A stretch of 64,000 nt of DNA. It comes from Nitrincola alkalisediminis. GTDB lineage: Bacteria > Pseudomonadota > Gammaproteobacteria > Pseudomonadales > Balneatricaceae. The stretch covers positions 124,001 to 188,000 of the forward strand of contig NZ_VYTY01000005.1 of NCBI RefSeq assembly GCF_009821115.1, read 5' to 3'. A program made the translations under genes and the position numbers. The notes below the pieces were generated by a model that searched no databases, was not told the DNA's origin, and worked only from the letters and a program-made list of their open reading frames with translations. Shown one piece after another: positions 16,822-25,672 of this stretch; the stretch's first letter is position 1; each line of letters starts with the position of its first letter.

Positions 16822-18027
16822 CTAAACAACGACACCTAAGAAAGCGCCAACGACTGCCCCCCCTATCACCACCAACCAAGCAGGGCATTTCCAAAACATC
16901 AGCGCAACCAAGGCAACTAACGCCAAACCAAAGTCTTGAGGGCCTTGAATGGCGCTGGTCCAGACAGGTTGATAAAGTGCCGCGAGCAGCAATCCCACAA
17001 CCCCTGCATTAATACCCAAGAGTGCTGCTTGCATCCGCACATTGCGGCGTAGGCTTTCCCAAAACGGAAGTGCACCGAGGACTAAGAGAAATGAAGGAAT
17101 AAAAATAGCCAAGAGCGCAATCAAGCCGCCCCACACCCCTGTCGGCCCCTCATTCATTGAGGCACCCAGAAATGCCGAAAAGGTAAACAAGGGGCCCGGT
17201 ACCGCTTGCGCTGCCCCGTAGCCTGCAATAAAGGCGTCGGGGTCAACCCAGCCACTGGGAACAACTTCGGCTTGCAACAAGGGTAATACCACATGACCGC
17301 CACCAAACACCAATGAGCCTGATCGGTAAAAAGCATCCACAAGGGCAAGGGTTTGGTTCGAGTACACACTGGCCAGTAGTGGCAGTCCAAACAACAGAAT
17401 GACAAAAAGGCCTAACCAGACACCCCCAGCACGCGCAGAGATAACAAGTGGCAAAGGATCATGATCCGCTTGCTCTTGGGCCTTAAACAGAAAAAGGCCT
17501 AGAATACCGGCTAACACAATGACCCCCACTTGTCCCCAGACAGAGGGAATCAGCAAGACAAAGCAGGTCGCTGCCACCATCAACGTGATGCGCTGAACAT
17601 CCGGACAAAGACTACGTGCCATCCCCCAGACGGCCTGAGCCACGATAGCAACGGCAACCACTTTTAACCCCTGCAAGACGCCATGCGGCATCGCCTCTTC
17701 ATAGCTGGCGATACCCAACGCAAATAGAATCAGAGCCAGGGCTGAAGGCAAGGTGAACCCGGTCCAGGCCGCCAACGCGCCGCTATAACCCGCCCTAGAT
17801 AAGCCGATGGCAATGCCAACCTGACTACTGGCAGGTCCTGGCAAAAACTGGCACAAGGCAACTAAGTCTGCATAGCTGCGCTCAGACAACCATTGTCTTC
17901 GGGTCACAAACTCCTCTCGAAAATAACCAAGATGAGCAATCGGCCCGCCAAACGAGGTTAACCCCAATCGAAGAAAAATCAGAAAAACAGACCAAGCGCT
18001 CTGATTTGTTTCGTGAGTTTCGCGCAT
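16822..18027 (-). CDS. chrA: Chromate transporter ChrA family
   Basis: A 401-residue membrane protein made of two homologous CHR halves, the long-chain form of the family. The first half has FLRLGLTSFGGPIAHLGYF, RRQWLSERSYADLVALCQFLPGPASSQVGIAIG; the second has RSGSLVFGGGHVVLPLLQ and GYGAAQAVPGPLFTFSAFLG, the paired glycine-proline motifs typical of ChrA. ChrA exports chromate in tested bacteria, although many homologues have not been tested. AAGGAG precedes the ATG. It is a single-gene unit, with no chrB beside it. Confidence 0.9.
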   Translation of the reverse strand: MRETHETNQSAWSVFLIFLRLGLTSFGGPIAHLGYFREEFVTRRQWLSERSYADLVALCQFLPGPASSQVGIAIGLSRAGYSGALAAWTGFTLPSALALILFALGIASYEEAMPHGVLQGLKVVAVAIVAQAVWGMARSLCPDVQRITLMVAATCFVLLIPSVWGQVGVIVLAGILGLFLFKAQEQADHDPLPLVISARAGGVWLGLFVILLFGLPLLASVYSNQTLALVDAFYRSGSLVFGGGHVVLPLLQAEVVPSGWVDPDAFIAGYGAAQAVPGPLFTFSAFLGASMNEGPTGVWGGLIALLAIFIPSFLLVLGALPFWESLRRNVRMQAALLGINAGVVGLLLAALYQPVWTSAIQGPQDFGLALVALVALMFWKCPAWLVVIGGAVVGAFLGVVV

Positions 18028-18047
18028 ACAGACTCCTTGAACCTTAT

Positions 18048-18070
18048 AAAATCAATCAGGCTAACTGATT
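18048..18070 (-). terminator. Possible weak terminator after the IMPase gene
   Basis: AATCAG (18054-18059) and CTGATT (18065-18070) form a 6-bp stem just after the stop of the inositol-monophosphatase-like gene; on the minus strand it is followed by GATTTTAT. It also lies upstream of chrA. Confidence 0.4.
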
Positions 18071-18854
18071 ATAGAGACACTTTTTTGACATCGAAATAGT
18101 TTGACAGGCGCTGCCAAACGCCGCTAGCCGCAACCCAAAGGGTATTCCCTTCGTATAGTCCATTATTTGCCATAAAGTCATTGCTTGCAGCACCGGCTTC
18201 CTGACAAATCAATAACCCCGCTAAGGCATCCCAACTATTCAAATGGGCTTCAAAATACCCATGTACCTGTCCAGATGCCACGTGGCACAGCATTAAAGCG
18301 CCAGCACCAAAGCGACGATATTCGATATTTTCTTCAATAATCAGGTGCTCAAGCGTGTTTAAATAGTGATTCAGTGGATGACGATTTGAGCGCCCAAGCC
18401 CGACTACCACGCGCTCAGGCAGTGGCTCCACAATCTTGAGTGTTGCTCCATTTAGAGTCGCTCCTTTGCCTTTCTGAGCAATAAACAGTTCATCCCGGTC
18501 AGGCGCATACACGATGCCCAATTGGATAACATTCTTCACAACATACGCCACCGAGATACACCAATAGTCCATGCCCAGCGTAAAGTTGGTGGTGCCATCA
18601 ATCGGATCGATCACCCAAATACCGTCTTTTCCCTCTTTTACACCGCTTTCTTCGCCTAAAAAGCCAGAGTTTGGAAACGCTTGCGCCAAGTAGTTTTGCA
18701 GCGCGTTTTCAACAAGAATATCGGCTTGTGAGACAAAATCCTGATCAGCTTTAGTGGTGATGTTTAGACCCTCATCACGGATCACCTGAGCTTGCTGACC
18801 GATTTCAACAATTGTGTCTATAATGTTTTGTAAGGTTTCGGCTTCGATCCGCAT
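18069..18854 (-). CDS. Inositol monophosphatase family phosphatase
   Basis: A 261-residue Mg-dependent phosphomonoesterase. All three family motifs are present: GEESG near residue 66, DPIDGTTNFTLGMDYWCIS near residues 84-102, and the C-terminal WDALAGLLICQEAGA near 208-222. Family members hydrolyse inositol phosphates, histidinol phosphate, PAP or other sugar phosphates. It is the last of three leftward genes (MBL hydrolase, LacI regulator, IMPase), 7 bp after lacI, and divergent from an ABC importer. I infer that it removes phosphate from the imported compound after the MBL hydrolase has acted. Confidence 0.9.
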   Translation of the reverse strand: MRIEAETLQNIIDTIVEIGQQAQVIRDEGLNITTKADQDFVSQADILVENALQNYLAQAFPNSGFLGEESGVKEGKDGIWVIDPIDGTTNFTLGMDYWCISVAYVVKNVIQLGIVYAPDRDELFIAQKGKGATLNGATLKIVEPLPERVVVGLGRSNRHPLNHYLNTLEHLIIEENIEYRRFGAGALMLCHVASGQVHGYFEAHLNSWDALAGLLICQEAGAASNDFMANNGLYEGNTLWVAASGVWQRLSNYFDVKKVSL

Positions 18855-18861
18855 AGAAAAA

Positions 18862-19887
18862 TTATCCTAGATTAATAACAGGGCTGGTATAACGTACGAC
18901 CAGAGAAACGGGAACCTTTATCAAACGTGCCGCTTGATTAGGCGATTTATTTCGGCTTTCAAGACAATTGAGCGCTTCAGAACACAAGGCGGGAATATCT
19001 TGATTAAGTGTGGTCAATCGGTAGCTGTACTGGGCTGTCTGAGGGGTGTTATCAAAGCCGATTAAATGAAAATCCTTAGGCGCATCAAACCCTCGCTGGC
19101 GCATACCATCTAAGAAACCACAGGCCAATTGGGCATTTGCACAGAAAATGCCCTGAGGTAACCCCTGACTAAGATCGAACGCGAGCGCAGCCGCTTCACC
19201 GCCTTCGTATCCATCCTGCTCTGCGATAACCTGTTGAACAGAATGTGGCCCAACTTTGGCGCTCTCAAGCGCTTGCTCAAATGCCAAACCACGTTGCACC
19301 CCGGCCCAAGTGGAGCCCGCGTAATTTAACCAAGCAAAGCGATGACACCCCCACTTTAGAAAGTGATCCGTCGCCAATACAGCCCCTTGCTGATTGTCTG
19401 AGCAAACAAAATCAACCAATGGGATATCCAATTCACGATTAATGCCCACGACTGGGATTTTGAATTGAACACATTCGTTTACAAGCGTCGCTGGCGGTTG
19501 ACCGGATGTGACAATCACGCCAGACACGCGAAACTGAGTAAACTGACGCATGGTCGCTTCTAACTCTTTGTCTGAGTTCACTTCTGTTACCAATGCTTGA
19601 TAGCCACGGCGCTGAATCATGTGAATCAACCCTTCCAGCAAACTGCTGCGAAACGGATCTTTAATGCGTGCAACAACGACACCAATTAACTGGCTGCGCT
19701 TACGGTTTAAACCTTGCGCAAGGAAATTGACTTGATAGCCCAGCTCCCTAGCCGCCGCAATGACCTTTGTCTTGGTTTCGGGGGCGATACTGCCCTTGTC
19801 ACTTAAGGCGCGAGACACCACCGCACGCGACACTCCGGCATGATCGGCGACGTCTTGGGCGGTAATGCTTTTATGAGGCTTACTCAT
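18862..19887 (-). CDS. LacI-family transcriptional regulator
   Basis: A 341-residue LacI-type repressor. The headpiece begins with ITAQDVADHAGVSRAVVSRALS (HTH plus hinge) and is followed by a periplasmic-binding-protein-like effector domain (about residues 65-335, with RSQLIGVVVARIKDPFRS and HLIGFDNTP). The start is ATG 19887, which overlaps the stop codon of the MBL gene by 8 bp; a start at 19926 would add 13 residues before the HTH. It probably represses both its own operon and the divergent ABC importer through the 16-bp palindrome at 20767. LacI proteins usually sense sugars or nucleosides. Confidence 0.9.
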   Translation of the reverse strand: MSKPHKSITAQDVADHAGVSRAVVSRALSDKGSIAPETKTKVIAAARELGYQVNFLAQGLNRKRSQLIGVVVARIKDPFRSSLLEGLIHMIQRRGYQALVTEVNSDKELEATMRQFTQFRVSGVIVTSGQPPATLVNECVQFKIPVVGINRELDIPLVDFVCSDNQQGAVLATDHFLKWGCHRFAWLNYAGSTWAGVQRGLAFEQALESAKVGPHSVQQVIAEQDGYEGGEAAALAFDLSQGLPQGIFCANAQLACGFLDGMRQRGFDAPKDFHLIGFDNTPQTAQYSYRLTTLNQDIPALCSEALNCLESRNKSPNQAARLIKVPVSLVVRYTSPVINLG

Positions 19888-20662
19888 GGCAACGCCCTTG
19901 TACCAGCTTGTCCAGTGGAACACCAAGATCTAAATCCAAGCGTAGGCCGTCATAGGATAAGAACACCTGAGGATTCCCTGTAATCTGAGCCTCTATATGA
20001 GGGATTTCTTCATCGTAACAGTGATAAAGCCCTAATACTGGCAAGGAAAGCGATTGCTGCAGCGCTAAACAACTCACAACATCGCCATGAGAAGCCTCTT
20101 TTGATAAGGGCGTTGAAACGGCGCACTCCTGAAACGCTAGATCGCAGCCCTGCATTAACGCCTGACTGGCCTCGGTTGGACGACCATCTCCACTGTAAAA
20201 AAGCGCCTGTCCATCGGCTTCAATGCGCAAGGATAAGTTAGACATTTCATGTTGAGTCGCGGCTGTGGATAAGTGCCATTGCTGCCATTGCCATTGCGCT
20301 TGGCTATCCCGCCAGTCGATGTCAAAACAGATGTGAGGTACAGGCCAGGTTGCTAGAGAGACAAGCTGTTGGAGGGATTCACGCTGCTGCGCCTGGCAAT
20401 AAATAATCAGCGGTTTACGACGCCCAAAACTTTTCCAGCGATTGAGTAAAACCGGCAATCCTGCACAGTGGTCTGGGTGGATATGAGTGAAATACAGCAC
20501 ATCGATGTCGTTCACATCAAGCGCGCGCTGCCACAACGCACGAGGCACCGTAGGACCACAATCGATGAGCCAGCGTTGATCATGCTTGTCCGTTACCAGA
20601 ATAGAAGAGGTATTGCGCGTTAAAGAAAATGCGCTGCCACTGCCAATTACGTCGATTTTCAT
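19880..20662 (-). CDS. MBL-fold metallohydrolase (RNase Z/PhnP-like)
   Basis: A 260-residue metallo-beta-lactamase-fold hydrolase. The dinuclear zinc motif THIHPDHCAG is near residue 67, a GDG (YSGDGRPTEAS) block is near 175, and a late histidine (GLYHCYDEE) completes the metal site. The family includes tRNase Z and the cyclic phosphodiesterase PhnP; the short size and context favour a small-molecule phosphodiesterase. The ATG at 20662 with GGGGTG upstream is preferred to 20728, which would add 22 residues from the control region. It is the first gene of the MBL-lacI-IMPase operon. Confidence 0.85.
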   Translation of the reverse strand: MKIDVIGSGSAFSLTRNTSSILVTDKHDQRWLIDCGPTVPRALWQRALDVNDIDVLYFTHIHPDHCAGLPVLLNRWKSFGRRKPLIIYCQAQQRESLQQLVSLATWPVPHICFDIDWRDSQAQWQWQQWHLSTAATQHEMSNLSLRIEADGQALFYSGDGRPTEASQALMQGCDLAFQECAVSTPLSKEASHGDVVSCLALQQSLSLPVLGLYHCYDEEIPHIEAQITGNPQVFLSYDGLRLDLDLGVPLDKLVQGRCHE

Positions 20663-20766
20663 AACACCCCAGAAAATTTCTTTTTTGCTTAATGAAACTG
20701 TCACACATAGGCGACAAAGTAGACACACATAATGTCGACACTAAGTTGCATTTTTTTTACAACTCG

Positions 20767-20782
20767 ATGAACACGTGTTCAT
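20767..20782. promoter_or_regulatory. Palindromic operator, probably for the LacI regulator
   Basis: ATGAACACGTGTTCAT is a perfect 16-bp palindrome with the central CG typical of LacI-family operators. It lies between the divergent MBL-lacI-IMPase and ABC importer operons, 49 bp before the ATPase start codon and next to a -10-like TATACA (20784-20789). Confidence 0.65.
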
Positions 20783-20830
20783 TTATACAAATTAGTGCAT
20801 TTTTTTGCAATTTGATAGTGGATTTAATCG

Positions 20831-21898
20831 ATGGCACACCTAGATATACGACAACTACAAGTGGGTTATGGCGATAAAACCATTTTGCATGGCATCAATT
20901 TACAAGTGCAAAAAGGTGAGATGATTGCTTTATTGGGACCCTCTGGATGCGGGAAAACCACTTTATTAAATGCGATATGCGGTTTTGTGCCCACGCAATC
21001 AGGCGAAGTGCATATCGCTGGACACGAGATTACGCAGCTTCCTGCAGAGCGTCGCAATATCACCATGGTGTTTCAAAGCTATGCCTTGTGGCCACACATG
21101 AGCGTCGCACAAAACATTAGTTATGGTTTAAAGGTACGCAAAATCCCAAAGGCTCAAGCACACAAACGCGTATTGGATCTGCTGAGCATTGTTAACTTAG
21201 AGGGGTTTGAAAACGAAAAAGTAACCAACCTATCTGGGGGGCAACGTCAACGTGTGGCACTGGCCCGGGCCTTAGCCGTTGAGCCGGACGTACTGGTATT
21301 GGACGAACCCTTATCAAATCTAGACGCCAAAGTTCGCCTTAGCGTTCGCCACGAACTAAAAGCTTTACAAAAGAAATTAGGGTTCACCTCGCTGATCGTC
21401 ACCCATGATCAGGAAGAAGCCTTAGTCATGGCAGACCGTGTCGCGGTGCTTAACCAAGGTCGCATTGAACAACTCGGTACCCCCGAAGATATTTATCAAC
21501 AACCCGAAACCCCTTTCGTTGCCGATTTTATGGGCGCTGATAATTGCATTATCTATAAAACTTCGGAACCAAACGTACAGTTACACTTACCCAATCGCTC
21601 AACAGCCCAAACATTTGCCCTGTATTTTCGAAGTTCCGCCACTCAAGTGCAGGCGTTCTCTAACAGTAAGAATGAGGCAGGCCTAACGCTATCCGGTCTA
21701 GTCGAGCAAACCGCGTTTTTAGGGCAGCAATACCGCCATACCGTCCGCTCTGGTGAACAGGTTTTACAAGCCGACTCTCGCGAATGCTGGCCTATCGCAT
21801 CACAGGTGTCCTTATTTGTTCCACCTCAGGCACTGCACGTGTTTGATCTTGCAACGCACGAAACATCCAATGCTTTTCAATCAAACCTACGAGGATAA
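20831..21898 (+). CDS. ABC importer ATP-binding protein
   Basis: A 355-residue ATPase of the polyamine/iron/sugar-phosphate importer class. Walker A GPSGCGKTT is at residues 36-44, then the Q-loop (VFQSYALWPHM), signature LSGGQRQRVALARAL, Walker B VLVLDEPLSNLD and the H-loop VTHDQEEA. A C-terminal TOBE-like region (about 240-345) is typical of this subgroup. It is the first gene of the ATPase-binding protein-permease-permease operon. The substrate class cannot be determined from the ATPase alone. Confidence 0.93.
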   Translation: MAHLDIRQLQVGYGDKTILHGINLQVQKGEMIALLGPSGCGKTTLLNAICGFVPTQSGEVHIAGHEITQLPAERRNITMVFQSYALWPHMSVAQNISYGLKVRKIPKAQAHKRVLDLLSIVNLEGFENEKVTNLSGGQRQRVALARALAVEPDVLVLDEPLSNLDAKVRLSVRHELKALQKKLGFTSLIVTHDQEEALVMADRVAVLNQGRIEQLGTPEDIYQQPETPFVADFMGADNCIIYKTSEPNVQLHLPNRSTAQTFALYFRSSATQVQAFSNSKNEAGLTLSGLVEQTAFLGQQYRHTVRSGEQVLQADSRECWPIASQVSLFVPPQALHVFDLATHETSNAFQSNLRG

Positions 21899-21901
21899 AT
21901 T

Positions 21902-23050
21902 ATGTTTTTCAAAACGAAACTCTCTGTTTTAGCGATGGTGTGTGTAACGCAGTTTGGGGCAAACGCCCATGCCCAAACCGTGCTTAATGTTGCGACCGCC
22001 GGAAGCCAAAATATGGTCGACTATGTCAAAACCTACTTAGCACCTAAGTTTGAAGCGATGCATCCAGATGTCAAAGTCAACGTAGTGGGCACAGGTCCTG
22101 GTGATGCGGGCTCTCATAAAATCATGGAAAAACTCAGCGCTCAACAAAAAAGTGGTCGAGAGACGTGGGATCTGGATGTGGCCGTTGTTCATCAAAAAAC
22201 CGGTGGCGATATGGTCGAGCAAGGCTTATTGGCTGCGTTCCGTGATGACATCAGTACAGGTAAATTGGTGACACGTGATACCGCAAAGAATGCGTTAGGT
22301 ACAGATGTCGATGGCTATGTCATGCCCATGTTCCACAGTCAAACTGCTCTTGCCTACAACAGCGATTTCATTGCCAATCCGCCCACATCCTACGATGAGC
22401 TAGTGGAATGGACACAGCAACATCCAAAAGCCTTTGGTTATAACGGCATCAAGAACGGTATGTCGGGTGTCAGCTTCGTAACAGGTTGGATCTATGCCTA
22501 TGGCACCGATGCTGAACGTTTGTCCAGTGCTCCTTATGACCAGAGCCTTGAAGCTTCTTGGGAGGATGCCTTTGCCAAGCTAAAAGAGTTCAACAAGAAC
22601 GTAACCTTTACACCCGGTAATGCAGGCACCTTAGACATGCTCAGCCGTGGTGAAATTTTCATGGGCCCAGTATGGGTGGATATGTTTTACAGCTGGCAAG
22701 CCGATGAAAAGATTCCACCTTCGTTAAAGCTTGCGCTGATTGCCCCAGGAATGCCTGGTCAGCCGATGTATTACGTCACACCGGATAAAGCCAAAAATCC
22801 TGAGCTTGCACGTGCCTTTATTGAGTTGGCAACCAGTCCTGAGGTTCAAGCGGAAGGTATTGTGAAGCAATTTAACTGGTACCCCGGCATTGATGCTGAG
22901 TTTGTTCAACCTGAACTCGACACCGAGAGTTGGAACAAGCTGTTTGTTGAGATCACACCAGACGATCTTGCCAATTTCGGTAAGAGCTTCCCGATCGCCC
23001 CTTACTTTGATGCGATCCAGGAAGGCTACGAGCGTCAGGTATCCAATTAA
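21902..23050 (+). CDS. ABC importer periplasmic substrate-binding protein
   Basis: A 382-residue extracellular solute-binding protein of family 1 type. A 24-residue signal peptide ends at AHA before QTVLNVAT. The mature part has the layout of the iron/polyamine/sugar-phosphate-binding group (AfuA/PotD-like), with YDELVEWTQQHP and LDMLSRGEIFMGPVWVDM. The gene lies 3 bp after the ATPase and is followed by a strong hairpin that would leave it more abundant than the permeases. Nearby MBL hydrolase and IMPase suggest a phosphorylated ligand; this is inference. Confidence 0.9.
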   Translation: MFFKTKLSVLAMVCVTQFGANAHAQTVLNVATAGSQNMVDYVKTYLAPKFEAMHPDVKVNVVGTGPGDAGSHKIMEKLSAQQKSGRETWDLDVAVVHQKTGGDMVEQGLLAAFRDDISTGKLVTRDTAKNALGTDVDGYVMPMFHSQTALAYNSDFIANPPTSYDELVEWTQQHPKAFGYNGIKNGMSGVSFVTGWIYAYGTDAERLSSAPYDQSLEASWEDAFAKLKEFNKNVTFTPGNAGTLDMLSRGEIFMGPVWVDMFYSWQADEKIPPSLKLALIAPGMPGQPMYYVTPDKAKNPELARAFIELATSPEVQAEGIVKQFNWYPGIDAEFVQPELDTESWNKLFVEITPDDLANFGKSFPIAPYFDAIQEGYERQVSN

Positions 23051-23054
23051 TAAC

Positions 23055-23094
23055 AAGCCCTAAGCGAGATACGCTTGCTTAGGGCTTATTTTAG
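23055..23094 (+). terminator. Intra-operon attenuator/terminator
   Basis: AAGCCCTAAGC (23055-23065) pairs perfectly with GCTTAGGGCTT (23077-23087), followed by ATTTTAG. It lies between the binding protein and the first permease, a common way to make more binding protein than permease. Confidence 0.75.
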
Positions 23095-23120
23095 TCTCAG
23101 CGTTTTGTCTCAGGTTTACT

Positions 23121-23954
23121 ATGCGAGCATCCACTTCTAACCTATTACTCATTGGGCCAGCTGCATTAATGGTCGTGGCGTTATTCTTGTATCCGCTGTT
23201 TTTTTCGCTAGTCTCGGCGTTTACTCAGGATGATTTGTCTTTCACGCTCGATCATTTTGTAAAGGTATTCGAACTCTACTCAAACGATATCAAGTTCACC
23301 ATAATCATTGTCCTGAGTTCAGTTGTATTGCTGGCGATCCTGTCAATTGGAATTGCTGCAACACTGACCTTGTCTCCTTTTCCCAAGCTGGTGGCCGTAT
23401 TGGCCCTGCTCTATCGCTTGCCCTTGTTCATTCCATTTATCGTTGCCGCACAAATGATGCGCACGTTTTTAGCGAAAAATGGTTTGATGAACAACACCCT
23501 TGTCGCGATGGGTGTGATGACCCCTTTTGAAACGATTTCTTTACTTGGCTGGAGCGGCATTATCATTACCTTTGTCTGGAAACAGTTAGCCTTTTCAACC
23601 TTGCTGATCAGTGGCGCAATGGCCGCGTTAAACCGAGACCAGATTCAAGCGGCACAAAACCTGGGCGCCTCGCGTCTACGCATTTTAGTGGATGTAATTT
23701 TGCCGCAAGTAATGCCAACCATTGGTGTAGCGCTTGTGTTGTCCACTGTGACCATTATGTCGGTGTTATCCGTGCCGCTCATGATAGGCACAGGCTCACC
23801 CACCATGATCACCGCCGATATCGCGTTTCGAGTGAATTCTTACGGTGATTACCCTGTCGCCAATGCCCTAGGCATGGTGTCTTACTTAATTTGTGCAGGC
23901 CTAGCATGGTTCTACTTGCGTCAGAGTTTAAAGGATAAGGGGGCTTTATCATGA
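23121..23954 (+). CDS. ABC importer permease 1
   Basis: A 277-residue membrane protein with six hydrophobic segments. The BPD-transport EAA loop is present in the second half (AALNRDQIQAAQNLGASRLRILVDVILPQ, given here in outline: QAAQNLGAS..LPQVMP). It is the first of two permeases that form the translocation channel. Its stop overlaps the start of the second permease by 4 bp (ATGA), indicating coupled translation. Confidence 0.92.
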   Translation: MRASTSNLLLIGPAALMVVALFLYPLFFSLVSAFTQDDLSFTLDHFVKVFELYSNDIKFTIIIVLSSVVLLAILSIGIAATLTLSPFPKLVAVLALLYRLPLFIPFIVAAQMMRTFLAKNGLMNNTLVAMGVMTPFETISLLGWSGIIITFVWKQLAFSTLLISGAMAALNRDQIQAAQNLGASRLRILVDVILPQVMPTIGVALVLSTVTIMSVLSVPLMIGTGSPTMITADIAFRVNSYGDYPVANALGMVSYLICAGLAWFYLRQSLKDKGALS

Positions 23955-24811
23955 GTCAAACGATGACAACCCAACACAGAGGATTTCGATCACTAAAAGC
24001 CCGATTCACCTTACGCTGGAGTTTTTGGGCGCAAACTGCATTTATCACCCTCTTAGCCTTGGCGCTTTTTGGCCCCATCGCGAATTTATTGATTTGGACA
24101 ATTGCAGAAACCTGGTATTTCCCACACACCTTACCCAATCAGTGGGGATTGAAGTACTGGCAGCAAGTGTTTAATCCCTACAGTGATGTCTCGGGTTCAC
24201 TGATGACCAGCATTATCATCGCCCTCTGTGCTGTTGTTGTGTGTTTGCTGGTGTCGATACCGGCTGGCTATGCGCTATCCAAACACACCATGCCTTGGCG
24301 GGTAGGATTTATGCTGCTGTTTTTGATTCCTCAAGCCTTCCCGAATTTAACGGTATACATCAATATTGCCCGCATTTTCTATGACTGGGGACTCAACGGC
24401 ACTCTGCTCGGTGTCGTGTTGGTGCACAGCGTGCATGGGCTGATGTATTCCGTGTGGATAAGTGTCGCGGCCTTCTCCTCTATTGATCCCATGCTGTCCC
24501 GTGCTTCGCGTAATTTGGGAGCCGGGCCAATCTACACCTTTATCCATGTGGTACTGCCACAAGCAGCACCGGGTCTCATTGCGGCCAGTATCTTTGTATT
24601 TTTGGAGTCATTGGATGAGTTTACCGGCACCTTTTTTGTCGGGGCGCCAGAGGTAACGACCTTACCCTTATTGCTCTATACCGCCAGCATGGAAGGGAAT
24701 TACCAGATATCGTCGATTACCGCACTGATTTTATTGATTCCATCCATTGGATTTATGTTGATTATCAATAAGTTTATGCGGCCTGAGATGTTGTCGAAGT
24801 TGGGTAAGTAG
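23951..24811 (+). CDS. ABC importer permease 2
   Basis: A 286-residue inner-membrane permease with six main hydrophobic segments and an EAA loop (SRASRNLGAGPIYTF followed by VVLPQAAPG). It completes the heterodimeric channel with the preceding gene. It is the last gene of the four-gene importer; about 90 bp later the remains of the Tn7-like element begin. Confidence 0.92.
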   Translation: MSQTMTTQHRGFRSLKARFTLRWSFWAQTAFITLLALALFGPIANLLIWTIAETWYFPHTLPNQWGLKYWQQVFNPYSDVSGSLMTSIIIALCAVVVCLLVSIPAGYALSKHTMPWRVGFMLLFLIPQAFPNLTVYINIARIFYDWGLNGTLLGVVLVHSVHGLMYSVWISVAAFSSIDPMLSRASRNLGAGPIYTFIHVVLPQAAPGLIAASIFVFLESLDEFTGTFFVGAPEVTTLPLLLYTASMEGNYQISSITALILLIPSIGFMLIINKFMRPEMLSKLGK

Positions 24812-24883
24812 GTTAAGGGGGGCGTTCCGTATAACATACACTTAAGGTTACAGAGTCGGTGTAAGATTGTCTTTTGGGTCGAT

Positions 24884-24915
24884 AACAGTTGTAAACTGTT
24901 TTGTTTACAACTGTT
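24884..24915. repeat. Perfect 13-bp inverted repeat
   Basis: AACAGTTGTAAAC (24884-24896) and GTTTACAACTGTT (24903-24915) are perfect complements with a TGTTTT loop. The right arm contains the stop codon of the truncated rhuM fragment. No T-run follows on either strand. It may mark the end of a mobile or deleted segment, or serve as a transcript end. Confidence 0.8.
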
Positions 24916-25432
24916 GGCCTAGCCAGTTCATTCTGGCAATAATCCGCCGCTCGCTAGCGCGAATGTCGCGGATGCGTTCCAGCATTTCGCCAAAGTAATC
25001 CGGTACAACCAACTGGCCAACGGGCGGATTTTTCAGTCGCTCGTCATCCATCACAAAACCTTTGATCAAATATTCCTGCAGTGTCTGTTTCGCCCACTGG
25101 CGGAACTGTGTACCACGGGTTGAGCGCACGCGGTAGCCAACGGCCAGCACTAGGGGCAAACTGAAGTACTGCACCTGATAGTTTTTACCGTCTGCGGCAG
25201 TTGTTCGGTAAAACCGAACAACTGAATCCTCGTTCAGCTCACCCTCTTCAAATATATTTTTGATATGCCCACTGATGGTGGCCTTAGCCTTGCCGTACAG
25301 ATCACAAATCATCGCTTGCGAGAGCCACAGCGTTTCGTTCTCGAAGCGACACTCGATACGTACCTTGCCATCCGCGCTTGCGAACATAACAAACTCGCCG
25401 ATTGGGGCTTGGGGTTGCTGCTTATCCGTCAT
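24905..25432 (-). pseudogene. rhuM: Truncated RhuM family protein
   Basis: The 175-residue frame matches the N-terminal half of RhuM (virulence protein/COG3943): GKVRIECRFENETLWLSQAMICDLYGKAKATISGH is represented (LWLSQ, ISGHIKNIFEEGEL), then VQYFSLPLVLAVGYRVRSTRGTQFRQWA (here YNLD-type block YFSLPLVLAVGYRV) and RDIRASERR. Full-length RhuM has about 330-350 residues. Homology stops after RDIRASERR, where the protein ends with a short unrelated tail. RhuM genes are often embedded in type I restriction-modification operons. It overlaps the dinD fragment by ATGA. Confidence 0.8.
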
Positions 25433-25605
25433 GCCTTAACCTCGTCAAATACATGGTTCTGATGTAATGCTTTTGTAATAACAGGTTGAAAATGACAGTA
25501 TTCGGAATAGCCTAATAGTTTAGAAATTGATCTGGCTGACCAAAATTCCATGTCATTTTCATCAATCTGCTTCAGTTGCTCGAAGGGTTGATGCTGATCT
25601 CTCAT
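25429..25605 (-). pseudogene. dinD: DinD N-terminal fragment
   Basis: The 58-residue product matches the beginning of DNA-damage-inducible protein D: HQPFEQLKQI, EFWSARSISKLLGYSEY and HFQPVITKA. Full DinD has about 270-280 residues, so roughly 80 percent is missing. A strong AAGGAGG precedes ATG 25605; a start at 25647 would add 14 residues. The stop overlaps the rhuM start (ATGA), so the deletion probably kept the original C-terminal junction. DinD, like RhuM, is a common accessory gene in type I restriction-modification loci. Confidence 0.75.
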
Positions 25606-25672
25606 ATGATTACCTCCTTGTTTTCGAATAAATCTTAATGATCGCACCCATCATGCGCTCACCATTATTAAC

